From the NCBI RefSeq assembly GCF_017813245.1, contig NZ_JAGIQL010000003.1:1-64000 (forward strand): 64,000 nucleotides of DNA, in the 5' to 3' direction. The position numbers were made by a program, and so were the translations under genes. The stretch's first letter is position 1, and each line of letters starts with the position of its first letter. The DNA comes from Streptomyces montanisoli (lineage in GTDB: Bacteria; Actinomycetota; Actinomycetes; Streptomycetales; Streptomycetaceae). This document shows, in pieces, positions 35,759 through 43,944 of the stretch. The notes beneath the pieces are model-generated. The model was given only the letters and a program-made list of their open reading frames with translations, ran no database searches and was not told where the DNA came from.

Positions 35759-36585
35759 CGGAGAACGTGACGCGCGAGGACGGGCCGGGCCGCGGGGCGG
35801 CGCCGTCGGAGGTCGTGACGGACAGGGCGCACAACGCGCGCGTGTGGAACTACTGGCTGGGTGGCGAGGACAACTACCTGGTGGACCGGGCGGTCGGCGA
35901 CCAGGTCACCGCCATGTACCCGAGCATCGGCGAGGTCGCGCGCGCCGACCGCGCGTTCCTCGGCCGCTCGGTCGCGTACCTCGCGGGCGAGGCGGGGATG
36001 CGGCAGTTCCTGGACATCGGCACAGGGCTGCCCACCGCCGAGAACACCCACGAGGTCGCGCAGGCCGTCGCGCCCGACGCGCGGATCGTGTACGTCGACA
36101 ACGACCCGACGGTGCTCGCGCACGCGCGTGCGCTGCTGACGAGCAGCCCCTGGGGCCAGACGGAGTACCTCGACGCGGACGTGCGCGATCCCGGGACGAT
36201 CCTCGGCAGCCTCGGCAGGACGCTGGACCTGGAGCGGCCCGTCGCGGTGATACTGCTCGGCATCCTCAACTTCGTGCCCGATACGGACGAGGCGCGGTCC
36301 ATCGTCCGCCGCCTGCTCGACGCGGTGGCGCCCGGGAGCCACCTGGTGCTGACGCATCCGACGCTGGAGCTCGGCGGTTCGGGCAACGAGGAGGCCATGC
36401 GGTTCTGGAACGAGAACGCGACCCCGCCGATCACCGCGAGGACCGGGGCCGAGATCGCCTCCTTCGCGGAGGGCCTCGACGTCCTGGAGCCCGGCATCGT
36501 CTCCTGCTCGCGCTGGCGCGTAGCGCCGGGCGAGGACCCGGGGCCCGAGGTGGCCCAGTTCGGCCTGGTCGCGCGCAAGCCGTAA
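35755..36585 (+). CDS. SAM-dependent methyltransferase, SAV2177/DUF574 family
   Basis: A 276-residue protein of a methyltransferase family much expanded in Streptomyces. The signature is ARVWNYWLGGEDNYLVDRAVG, then the SAM-binding FLDIGTGLPTAENTHEVAQ and IVYVDNDPTVLAHARALL; ILNFVPDTDEARSIVRRLLD follows. The substrate is unknown for most members. GTG 35755 overlaps the phosphodiesterase stop and GGGGAGGAG precedes it. The coupling with deaminase and phosphodiesterase genes does not by itself reveal a pathway. Confidence 0.88.
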   Translation: MTENVTREDGPGRGAAPSEVVTDRAHNARVWNYWLGGEDNYLVDRAVGDQVTAMYPSIGEVARADRAFLGRSVAYLAGEAGMRQFLDIGTGLPTAENTHEVAQAVAPDARIVYVDNDPTVLAHARALLTSSPWGQTEYLDADVRDPGTILGSLGRTLDLERPVAVILLGILNFVPDTDEARSIVRRLLDAVAPGSHLVLTHPTLELGGSGNEEAMRFWNENATPPITARTGAEIASFAEGLDVLEPGIVSCSRWRVAPGEDPGPEVAQFGLVARKP

Positions 36586-36620
36586 GGGGCGGCAAGGGCC
36601 GCGCCGGCAAGCGCGGGCGC

Positions 36621-36660
36621 CCGTGGGGGCCGCCGCCCGCCCGGGCGGCGGCCCCCACGG
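36621..36660. terminator. 19-bp bidirectional terminator
   Basis: Positions 36621-36639 and 36642-36660 are perfect reverse complements with a two-base loop, between the convergent methyltransferase and aldehyde dehydrogenase genes; the second gene's stop is four bases away. Confidence 0.85.
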
Positions 36661-36664
36661 CGGC

Positions 36665-38104
36665 TCAGTCCTCCAGCGCCGTCATCACGTGCTTGACGCG
36701 CGTGTAGTCGTCGAAGCCGTACGCCGACAGGTCCTTGCCGTAGCCGGACTTCTTGAAGCCGCCGTGCGGCATCTCCGCGACCAGCGGGATGTGCGTGTTG
36801 ATCCACACGCAGCCGAAGTCGAGGGACTTCGACAGGCGCATGGCGCGCGCGTGGTCCTTCGTCCACACGGACGAGGCGAGCGCGTACTCGACGTCGTTCG
36901 CGTAGGTCAGCGCCTGGGCCTCGTCCGTGAAGGACTGGACGGTGATGACCGGGCCGAACACCTCGTTCTGGATGATCTCGTCGTCCTGCTTGAGGCCCGA
37001 GACGACGGTCGGCGCGTAGAAGTAGCCCTTGTCGCCGACGCGGTGGCCGCCGGTGACGACCTTCGCGTGTGCGGGCAGCCGGTCGATGAAGCCGGAGACA
37101 CGCTCCAGCTGATTGGCGTTGTTGAGCGGCCCGTACAGCACGTCCTCGTCGTCCGCCGCGCCCGTCTTGGTGCCGTCGGCGGCCTTGGCCAGTTCCGCGA
37201 CGAACTCGTCGTGGATCGACTCGTGGACGAGGACGCGCGTGGCCGCCGTGCAGTCCTGGCCCGCGTTGAAGTAGCCGGCCACCGAGATGCCCTCGACGGC
37301 CTTGGGGATGTCGACGTCGCCGAAGACGATGACGGGCGCCTTGCCGCCGAGTTCGAGGTGGACGCGCTTGACGTCCTTGGCCGCCGACCCGGCGACCTCC
37401 ATGCCGGCGCGGACTGAGCCGGTGATGGACGCCATCGCGGGCGTCGGGTGCTCGACCATGGCGCGGCCGGTGTCGCGGTCGCCGCAGATGACGTTGAAGA
37501 CGCCCTTGGGCGCCACCGACCCGATGATCTCGGCCATCAGCACGGTGGACGCGGGCGTCGTGTCGGACGGCTTCAGCACGACGGTGTTGCCCGCGGCGAG
37601 CGCGGGGGCGAACTTCCACACGCCCATCATCATCGGGTAGTTCCACGGGGCGACCTGCGCGCAGACGCCGACCGGCTCGCGCCGTACGAACGAGGTGAGG
37701 CCGTCCATGTACTCGCCGGCCGAGCGTCCCTCCAGCATCCGCGCCGCGCCCGCGAAGAAGCGGATCTGGTCCACCATCGGCGGGATCTCCTCGGTGCGCG
37801 TGAGGCCGAGGGGTTTGCCGGTGTTCTCCGACTCGGTCGCGATGAGTTCCTCGGCGCGCTCCTCGAAGGCGTCCGCGATCTTGAGGATGACCTTCTGGCG
37901 CTCGGCGGGCGTGGTGTCGCGCCAGGCGGGGAACGCGGCGGCGGCAGCCTGCATCGCCGCGTCGACGTCGGCGGGGCCCGACAGCGGCGCCGTGGCGTAG
38001 ACCTCCCCCGTGGCCGGGTTCACCACGTCGGTGGTGCGCCCGTCGGCTGCGTCCCGGAACTCGCCGTTGATGTAGTTGCGCAGACGGCGCGGCTCGGTGG
38101 TCAC
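36665..38104 (-). CDS. Gamma-aminobutyraldehyde dehydrogenase-like ALDH
   Basis: A 479-residue ALDH. Landmarks are QVAPWNYPMMMGVWK, KPSDTTPASTVL, VHLELGGKAPVIV (base Glu), NAGQDCTAATRV (nucleophile Cys) and EVFGPVITVQSF. The WNYPMMM/GQDC combination is what I recall for aminobutyraldehyde dehydrogenases. GTG 38104 is preferred over GTG 38110 because AGGAGG lies seven bases upstream of the former but only two from the latter. It diverges from the Lrp regulator, whose operon carries an aminotransferase, so the pair could convert putrescine or a related diamine to GABA. It is about 40% alike by eye to the enzyme at 30571-32088. Confidence 0.87.
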   Translation of the reverse strand: MTTEPRRLRNYINGEFRDAADGRTTDVVNPATGEVYATAPLSGPADVDAAMQAAAAAFPAWRDTTPAERQKVILKIADAFEERAEELIATESENTGKPLGLTRTEEIPPMVDQIRFFAGAARMLEGRSAGEYMDGLTSFVRREPVGVCAQVAPWNYPMMMGVWKFAPALAAGNTVVLKPSDTTPASTVLMAEIIGSVAPKGVFNVICGDRDTGRAMVEHPTPAMASITGSVRAGMEVAGSAAKDVKRVHLELGGKAPVIVFGDVDIPKAVEGISVAGYFNAGQDCTAATRVLVHESIHDEFVAELAKAADGTKTGAADDEDVLYGPLNNANQLERVSGFIDRLPAHAKVVTGGHRVGDKGYFYAPTVVSGLKQDDEIIQNEVFGPVITVQSFTDEAQALTYANDVEYALASSVWTKDHARAMRLSKSLDFGCVWINTHIPLVAEMPHGGFKKSGYGKDLSAYGFDDYTRVKHVMTALED

Positions 38105-38285
38105 TGCCACCCCTCCTGTCGGTCGGTTGTCCGGTGTGTGAGACGCCCAGCCTAGTCAGGTACCCGACGCTTTCGACAGGCCCGACGCCCCGTAACTTCG
38201 GATTCGGTTTATTTCAGGTCTCAGGACAACGAATTTCATCGATACGGGGTTGCGTGACAGACGAGTACCAAGGCACAGTGAGGGC

Positions 38286-38777
38286 GTGGCCAGTCGCAGC
38301 GCAGAGATCAGGAACGGGAACGGCTCGACCCACGGGATCGACGCCGTCTCCCTCGCCATCATCGAACAGCTCCAGGAGGACGGACGGCGCCCGTACTCGG
38401 CGATCGGCAAGGCGGTCGGGCTGTCCGAGGCGGCCGTGCGCCAGCGCGTGCAGAAGCTGCTCGACCAGGGCGTGATGCAGATCGTCGCCGTCACGGACCC
38501 GCTCACCGTCGGGTTCAGGCGGCAGGCGATGGTCGGGATCAATGTCGAGGGCGACGTGGACGGCGTCGCCGAGGCGCTGACCGCCATGGACGAGTGCGAG
38601 TACGTGGTCATGACCGCCGGCTCGTTCGACCTGATGGTGGAGATCGTCTGCGAGGACGACGACCACCTGCTCGAAGTGATCACGAAACGGATCCGCACGC
38701 TCCCCGGCGTGCGCTCCACCGAGAGCTTCGTCTACCTCAAGCTCAAGAAGCAGACCTACATGTGGGGAACCCGATAG
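38286..38777 (+). CDS. Lrp/AsnC-family transcriptional regulator
   Basis: A 163-residue regulator: the N-terminal winged helix-turn-helix is IIEQLQEDGRRPYSAIGKAVGLSEAAVRQRVQKLL, then a RAM ligand-binding domain (RQAMVGINVEGDVDGVAEAL and YVVMTAGSFDLMVEIVCED). GTG 38286 is the likely start. Two bases separate its stop from the aminotransferase start, so it is co-transcribed with that gene, and it diverges from the aldehyde dehydrogenase. The 181-base gap contains an A/T-richer stretch (about 38200-38245, including CGAATTTCATCG) that is a natural binding place. Confidence 0.88.
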   Translation: MASRSAEIRNGNGSTHGIDAVSLAIIEQLQEDGRRPYSAIGKAVGLSEAAVRQRVQKLLDQGVMQIVAVTDPLTVGFRRQAMVGINVEGDVDGVAEALTAMDECEYVVMTAGSFDLMVEIVCEDDDHLLEVITKRIRTLPGVRSTESFVYLKLKKQTYMWGTR

Positions 38778-38779
38778 CC

Positions 38780-40141
38780 GTGAGCAAGGACCTCTCCAAG
38801 ACCGCGTACGACCACCTGTGGATGCACTTCACCCGCATGTCGTCGTACGAGAACGCACCCGTGCCCACCATCGTGCGTGGCGAGGGCACCCACATCTACG
38901 ACGCCGACGGCAAGCGCTACCTGGACGGCCTGTCCGGCCTGTTCGTGGTCAACGCAGGTCACGGGCGGCACGAGCTGGCCGAGACCGCGTACAAGCAGGC
39001 GCAGGAGCTGGCCTTCTTCCCCGTGTGGTCGTACGCGCATCCCAAGGCGGTCGAGCTGGCCGAGCGGCTCGCACACTACGCGCCGGGCGACCTGAACAAG
39101 GTGTTCTTCACGACGGGTGGCGGCGAGGCCGTCGAGACGGCCTGGAAGCTCGCCAAGCAGTACTTCAAGCTGACCGGCAAGCCGACGAAGTACAAGGTCA
39201 TCTCGCGTGCGGTCGCCTATCACGGCACCCCGCAGGGCGCGCTGTCCATCACGGGCCTTCCCGACCTGAAGGCGCCGTTCGAGCCGCTGGTCCCCGGCGC
39301 GCACAAGGTGGCCAACACCAACATCTACCGCGCGCCGATCCACGGCGACGACCCCGAGGCGTTCGGGCGCTGGGCCGCCGACCAGATCGAGCAGCAGATC
39401 CTGTTCGAGGGGGCCGACACGGTCGCCGCCGTGTTCCTGGAGCCGGTGCAGAACGCGGGCGGCTGCTTCCCGCCGCCGCCGGGATACTTCCAGCGGGTGC
39501 GGGAGATCTGCGACAAGTACGACGTGCTGCTCGTCTCCGACGAGGTCATCTGCGCCTTCGGCCGGATCGGCACGATGTTCGCGTGCGACAAATTCGGCTA
39601 CGTGCCGGACATGATCACCTGCGCCAAGGGCATGACGTCCGGCTACTCGCCGATCGGCGCGTGCATCGTCTCCGACCGCCTGGCGGAGCCGTTCTACGAG
39701 GGCGACAACACGTTCCTGCACGGCTACACCTTCGGCGGCCACCCGGTCTCCGCCGCGGTCGGCCTCGCCAACCTCGACATCTTCGAGCGCGAGGGCCTCA
39801 ACCAGCACGTGCTGGACAACGAGTCCGCGTTCTTCGCCACGCTGAGCAAACTCCACGACCTGCCGATCGTGGGCGATGTCCGCGGCAACGGCTTCTTCTA
39901 CGGCATCGAGCTCGTGAAGGACAAGGCCACCAAGGAGACGTTCACCGACGAGGAGACCGAGCGGGTCCTCTACGGGTTCCTCTCGCACGCGCTCTACGAC
40001 AACGGCCTGTACTGCCGTGCCGACGACCGCGGCGACCCGGTCGTCCAGCTGGCGCCGCCGCTGATCTCCGACCAGTCGACGTTCGACGAGATCGAGTCCA
40101 TCCTGCGCACGGTCCTCACGGAGGCATGGACGAAGCTCTGA
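38780..40141 (+). CDS. Class III aminotransferase (putrescine/GABA aminotransferase-like)
   Basis: A 453-residue PLP enzyme related to omega-amino acid:pyruvate transaminases. It has LSGLFVVNAGHGRHELAE, TTGGGEAVETAWKLAKQYF, SRAVAYHGTPQGALSITG, FLEPVQNAGGCFPPPPGYF, LVSDEVICAFGRIG with the cofactor Asp, and the Schiff-base lysine in ITCAKGMTSGYSPIGA. GTG 38780 follows the Lrp stop by two bases with GGGG upstream. Recalled work in S. coelicolor links the corresponding gene to polyamine breakdown; the sequence alone says only that the substrate is an omega-amine. Confidence 0.87.
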   Translation: MSKDLSKTAYDHLWMHFTRMSSYENAPVPTIVRGEGTHIYDADGKRYLDGLSGLFVVNAGHGRHELAETAYKQAQELAFFPVWSYAHPKAVELAERLAHYAPGDLNKVFFTTGGGEAVETAWKLAKQYFKLTGKPTKYKVISRAVAYHGTPQGALSITGLPDLKAPFEPLVPGAHKVANTNIYRAPIHGDDPEAFGRWAADQIEQQILFEGADTVAAVFLEPVQNAGGCFPPPPGYFQRVREICDKYDVLLVSDEVICAFGRIGTMFACDKFGYVPDMITCAKGMTSGYSPIGACIVSDRLAEPFYEGDNTFLHGYTFGGHPVSAAVGLANLDIFEREGLNQHVLDNESAFFATLSKLHDLPIVGDVRGNGFFYGIELVKDKATKETFTDEETERVLYGFLSHALYDNGLYCRADDRGDPVVQLAPPLISDQSTFDEIESILRTVLTEAWTKL

Positions 40142-40369
40142 GCAAGACGCCGGCTTCCGACGTGCGCCCGCCGCTTCTGACGGGCGTGCCGCCGCTTCCG
40201 ACGCGCGTGCCCGCCGCCCGGGTGCCCCCGATCGAGTGAGACAGGGGCACCCGCGCCGCGTACTGCCCACCCGCCTCGCGGTCGCTGCCTACCGTGCCAG
40301 TGACCATCTGATCCGAAGTCCGCGGCCCGGCCAAGGGCGGACCGTACGAGCAGAACCGAGGTGTACGCC

Positions 40370-41095
40370 ATGGTGGCTCCGCCGGACGACGACGTGCTGT
40401 GGGCGCGTTCCGTGCACTGCTCACTCGAAGGCTCCCCCGCCCTTTCCGGGGTCTCGCTCGGGGTGCGCGAGGGCCACGTCCTCGCCGTGCGCGGGCCGCG
40501 AGCCTGCGGCAAGACGACCCTGCTGCGGTGCCTGTCCGGCCAGTTGGTGCCGCAGGAGGGCGAGGTGTGGTTCGACGGCCACCCCGTGCACACCCTGAGC
40601 AGGGCGCAGCGCGAGAGGCTGCGCGCCGAGAGGTTCGCGTGGATCGGCCCCGAGCCCTCCCTCGTGCCCGAGCTGAACGGCTGGGAGAACGCGGCGCTCC
40701 CGCTGCTCCTGCGCGGCACCTCGCAGCGCGCCGCCAAGGCCGCCGCGATGGAGTGGCTCGAACGCCTCGACGTCGCCGACTGCGCCGGCAGGAAGCCCGC
40801 GGCGCTGCCCAGGCACCGGCGCCAGCGCATCGCGGTGGCGCGCGCGCTGACGGCCCGTCCCACCGTGCTGTTCGCCGACGAGCCGACCGCGTCGCTGCAC
40901 GCGTCCGACCGCGCGCAGGTGCTGCGCACGCTGACGACCGCGGCGCGCTCGCACGGCGTCACCGTCGTACTCGCCACGCTGGACGAGGACGCGGCGGCGC
41001 TCGCCGACCACTGCCTGCCCCTGGTCGACGGCCGCCGCGCCGACGCCGCCACCCCAGAGGCGGAAGGGCAAGAAGCGTGCTCGCTCTCCGTCTAG
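40370..41095 (+). CDS. ABC transporter ATP-binding protein with degenerate motifs
   Basis: A 241-residue ATPase of the LolD/MacB export type. Walker A is GPRACGKTTL and Walker B is TVLFADEPTASLH, both usable, but the signature LSGGQ is replaced (AALPRHRRQRIAVARAL) and the H-loop histidine is missing (VVLATLDEDA). ATG 40370 has GAGG nine bases away; GTG 40361 is a weaker choice. The permease gene starts inside its last codons. ATP may be bound without the normal hydrolytic cycle. Confidence 0.83.
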   Translation: MVAPPDDDVLWARSVHCSLEGSPALSGVSLGVREGHVLAVRGPRACGKTTLLRCLSGQLVPQEGEVWFDGHPVHTLSRAQRERLRAERFAWIGPEPSLVPELNGWENAALPLLLRGTSQRAAKAAAMEWLERLDVADCAGRKPAALPRHRRQRIAVARALTARPTVLFADEPTASLHASDRAQVLRTLTTAARSHGVTVVLATLDEDAAALADHCLPLVDGRRADAATPEAEGQEACSLSV

Positions 41096-42219
41096 CCCGC
41101 GGCTCACGCCTCCTCGTCCAGCTGCGCCGCCTGCTGGTGGCGGCCGCTTCCGCAGGCGTCGGCTTCCTGCTGCTGTGCACGCTGATGTGGGCGGTCGGCC
41201 ACCCCGAGGGCGCGCTGCTGCGCCTGCTGTGGTGCGCCGTGCCGGCCGCCGCCGCGGTGCAGCTCGCGGTGGCCGTCGCGCGGACGGACCCGGGCACGCG
41301 GCCGCGCCCGGGGCTCTCGGCGATCGGCCTTGGCCCGGTCAGGCTCACCGCGTACGCCACCGTGACGACGGCGGCCTCCTGCGTGCTCGGCTCGCTCTTC
41401 GCGCTGCTCGCCTTCTGGCACCTGCGCGGCGACGGCTCCGGCCTGCCGCTCGACGGCGCGTCACGGCGGCTGCTCGCGGGCAACGGCACGGTGCCGGCCG
41501 GCGCGGTGGTGCTGCTGCTCGCCGCCGTGCCCGTGCTGGCGTCGGCCGCGGTGGCCTGCGCGCTCAGGCCGTCCGTGCGGGAGCGCGCAGCCGCGAAGCC
41601 AGGCACGACGTCCGCGCCCGCGGGACTCCCATGGGGCGTGGCCCTGACCGCCGCGGGCCTCGCCGTGGAGACGTACGCGAGCGGCGGCGGCGACCGCACG
41701 CCGCTGCCGCTGCCCGGACGCTTCGAGGGCAGCCCCGCCGGGGTGCTCGGCGGGTGGGCGCTGACGGCGGTGGGCCTGGCGCTCGCCGGGCCCGGCATCA
41801 GCCACCTGTGCGGCTGGCTGCTGCAGAGCGCGCGGCCCGGCGCGGTACGGCTGCTCGCGGGGCGTGCGCTGATGAGCCAGGCACGCTCCATCGGCCGCCC
41901 GCTCGGCGTGCTGTGCGCGGTGGTGTCCGGCACGTTCGCGGCGGCCGCCCTGTACGGGCCGGGCGACCGGCGACCGTACGGCGTCCTCACCGGGCTCGGC
42001 GCCGTCCTCGTCATCGGCTGCGCGCTGGCCAGCGTGCTGACGGCCGCGGCTGAGGCGGTCCACTCCCGCGAGGAGACGAACAGCGCGCTGGGCGAGGCGG
42101 GCACGCCGGCTGCGGTCCTGCGCGCGGCGGCGGGCGTGCGCGTGCTGGCGCTCGCCGCCGTCTTCGCGCCGCTGACCTGGATCGTCGCGGAGCTCGCCGC
42201 GGCGCCGCTCGGCCGCTGA
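41077..42219 (+). CDS. Putative ABC exporter permease (FtsX-like membrane protein)
   Basis: A 380-residue membrane protein with about eight hydrophobic segments (for example AAASAGVGFLLLCTLMWAV and AVVLLLAAVPVLASAAVACAL). The overall layout recalls the single-pair FtsX/MacB-type permeases of Streptomyces, but the large extracytoplasmic domain is short. GTG 41077 is well spaced from GGAAGGG and overlaps the ATPase gene by 19 bases, which ties the two together. Cargo unknown. Confidence 0.72.
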   Translation: MLALRLARGSRLLVQLRRLLVAAASAGVGFLLLCTLMWAVGHPEGALLRLLWCAVPAAAAVQLAVAVARTDPGTRPRPGLSAIGLGPVRLTAYATVTTAASCVLGSLFALLAFWHLRGDGSGLPLDGASRRLLAGNGTVPAGAVVLLLAAVPVLASAAVACALRPSVRERAAAKPGTTSAPAGLPWGVALTAAGLAVETYASGGGDRTPLPLPGRFEGSPAGVLGGWALTAVGLALAGPGISHLCGWLLQSARPGAVRLLAGRALMSQARSIGRPLGVLCAVVSGTFAAAALYGPGDRRPYGVLTGLGAVLVIGCALASVLTAAAEAVHSREETNSALGEAGTPAAVLRAAAGVRVLALAAVFAPLTWIVAELAAAPLGR

Positions 42220-42259
42220 CGGGAGGCGGCGCTCCCGCCGCGAGCGCCGTGAGGGGCAC

Positions 42260-42265
42260 TAGCAT
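42260..42265 (+). promoter_or_regulatory. -10 element for a leaderless transcript
   Basis: TAGCAT ends six bases before the GTG at 42272, the usual spacing to a transcription start, and no ribosome binding site precedes that GTG; a leaderless mRNA is likely. Confidence 0.5.
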
Positions 42266-42271
42266 GGCGCC

Positions 42272-43432
42272 GTGCCGATACCGCAGCAGAGACACGAGCC
42301 GGGCGGGGACAGCGCGGGCGAGCTCCCGCAGGACCGCGAGATCGAGACGCTGGAGGAGTTCGACCTCAGGGCGGAGGGGGGCGCGCTCGGCGGGTACCGC
42401 GTCCAGTCCGTCGACCTGACGGGCCGTACCGGCCGGCTGCTCGCGTCGGACACCGCGGGCGCGGTCTTCCTCGGGTGCCCGATGGAGCCGGAGGCGCTGG
42501 CGAAGGTGCGCGCCGACGGCGCCATGGTCTTCCCGCCCGTGCCCAACCTGCCGTTCGACCCCTACCGCGGCCTGCTGTATACCCCCGACCAGCTCTTCGA
42601 CGGCCTCGCGTCGGACGGTTACGAGGCGACGCCCGACGCGCGCGCGTACGCCTGGTTCCAGCGCACCAAGGACGACGGCGACGTCTTCGCGTCGATGCTG
42701 CGCGCCGTCCACGACGACGCGGTCTCCGACGCCCTCGACGAACTCCTGGCCGGCGCGCCGGTCGTGGGCGTGATGGGCGGCCACGCGATGGCGCGCGGCA
42801 CCGACGCGTACGCGGGCGCCGCCCGGCTCGGCCGCTCCCTCGCACGAACCGGGCTCACCGTCGCCACCGGCGGCGGCCCCGGCGCGATGGAGGCGGCGAA
42901 CCTCGGCGCCTACCTGTCGTCCTTCGACGACGCCGTGCTGGCCGACGCCCTGGAACTGCTCGGCAAGACGCCCTCGTTCCGCCCTTCGGTCACCGACTGG
43001 GCGCGCGCCGCCTTCGAGGTGCGGGAGCGCGCGCCGGGCGGCGCCCGATCGGTGGGCATCCCGACCTGGTTCTACGGGCACGAGCCGCCGAACCCGTTCG
43101 CCAGCCACATCGCCAAGTACTTCGCCAACGCGCTGCGCGAGGACGGGCTGCTGGCGCGCTGCACGGCGGGCGTGGTCTTCCTGCCGGGCGCCGCGGGCAC
43201 CGTGCAGGAGATCTTCGACAACGCGACGCCCAACTACTACGCCTCGCGCGGCGAACCGACCCCGATGGTGCTGGTCGACCGCGAGCACTGGACCAGGGAC
43301 CTGCCGGCCTGGCCACTGCTGACCGCGCTCGCCGGAGAGCGGTCCATGGCGGACCGGATCGCGCTCGTCGACACGGTCGACGAGGCCCCGGCGGCACTCG
43401 CGGCGCTCGCGGGACGGACGGCCGGGGCCTGA
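42272..43432 (+). CDS. LOG-family protein (Rossmann-fold nucleotide hydrolase type)
   Basis: A 386-residue protein with the LOG core: VVGVMGGHAMARG, TVATGGGPGAMEAANLGAYLS and the PGGxGTxxE motif in the form PGAAGTVQEIFDNAT. Small LOG proteins release cytokinin bases from nucleotides; this long form with a roughly 160-residue N-terminal domain is common in actinobacteria and its substrate is unknown. It appears leaderless. Its stop overlaps the start of the following GNAT gene (TGATG). Confidence 0.82.
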   Translation: MPIPQQRHEPGGDSAGELPQDREIETLEEFDLRAEGGALGGYRVQSVDLTGRTGRLLASDTAGAVFLGCPMEPEALAKVRADGAMVFPPVPNLPFDPYRGLLYTPDQLFDGLASDGYEATPDARAYAWFQRTKDDGDVFASMLRAVHDDAVSDALDELLAGAPVVGVMGGHAMARGTDAYAGAARLGRSLARTGLTVATGGGPGAMEAANLGAYLSSFDDAVLADALELLGKTPSFRPSVTDWARAAFEVRERAPGGARSVGIPTWFYGHEPPNPFASHIAKYFANALREDGLLARCTAGVVFLPGAAGTVQEIFDNATPNYYASRGEPTPMVLVDREHWTRDLPAWPLLTALAGERSMADRIALVDTVDEAPAALAALAGRTAGA

Positions 43433-43944
43433 TGGCCGCGACGGGGGGCGCCGCGGGGGACGACGTCACGACGCGGCGGCTCGTACTGCACCCGCTGAGC
43501 ACCGACGAGGCCGAGCGTGTCGTGTCCTGCGCGCCGGGGCCCGGCGACCGCTGGGCGCCCGGCTACCCGGACGCGTTCGACGTGAAGGGCGTCAGCTCGT
43601 ACCTCGCGACGTGCTCGATCAGCGGCGACCCGGCGCCGTTCGGTACGTACGAGATCAGGCGCCGCTCGGACGGGTGTGCCATCGGCGGCCTCGGCTTCGA
43701 CGGTCCGCCCGACGCGCGGGACACCGTGACGGTCGGCTACAGCCTGATCGCCTCGCAGCACGGCAACGGCTACGCGCGCGAGGCGCTGCGCGGGCTGCTC
43801 GACCGGCTGCGTGCGCTCGGCGTGCGGGGGGTCAACGGCGACGCCGACCATGCCAACGTCGCGTCCCAGCGGGTGATGGCGTCCGCGGGGATGCGTCTCG
43901 TGGCGCAGGACGAGCGGGTCAAGTACTACGCGATCCGTCTCTGA
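43432..43944 (+). CDS. GNAT acetyltransferase (RimJ/RimL type)
   Basis: A 170-residue acetyltransferase of the Acetyltransf_3 subclass: TTRRLVLHPLSTDEAERV at the start, motif A as VGYSLIASQHGNGYAREALRGLLD, and ANVASQRVMASAGMRLV at the end. It is coupled to the LOG-family gene and its 3' end overlaps the convergent thiamine transporter ATPase gene by 26 bases. Target (protein N-terminus, amine or antibiotic) unknown. Confidence 0.83.
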   Translation: MAATGGAAGDDVTTRRLVLHPLSTDEAERVVSCAPGPGDRWAPGYPDAFDVKGVSSYLATCSISGDPAPFGTYEIRRRSDGCAIGGLGFDGPPDARDTVTVGYSLIASQHGNGYAREALRGLLDRLRALGVRGVNGDADHANVASQRVMASAGMRLVAQDERVKYYAIRL

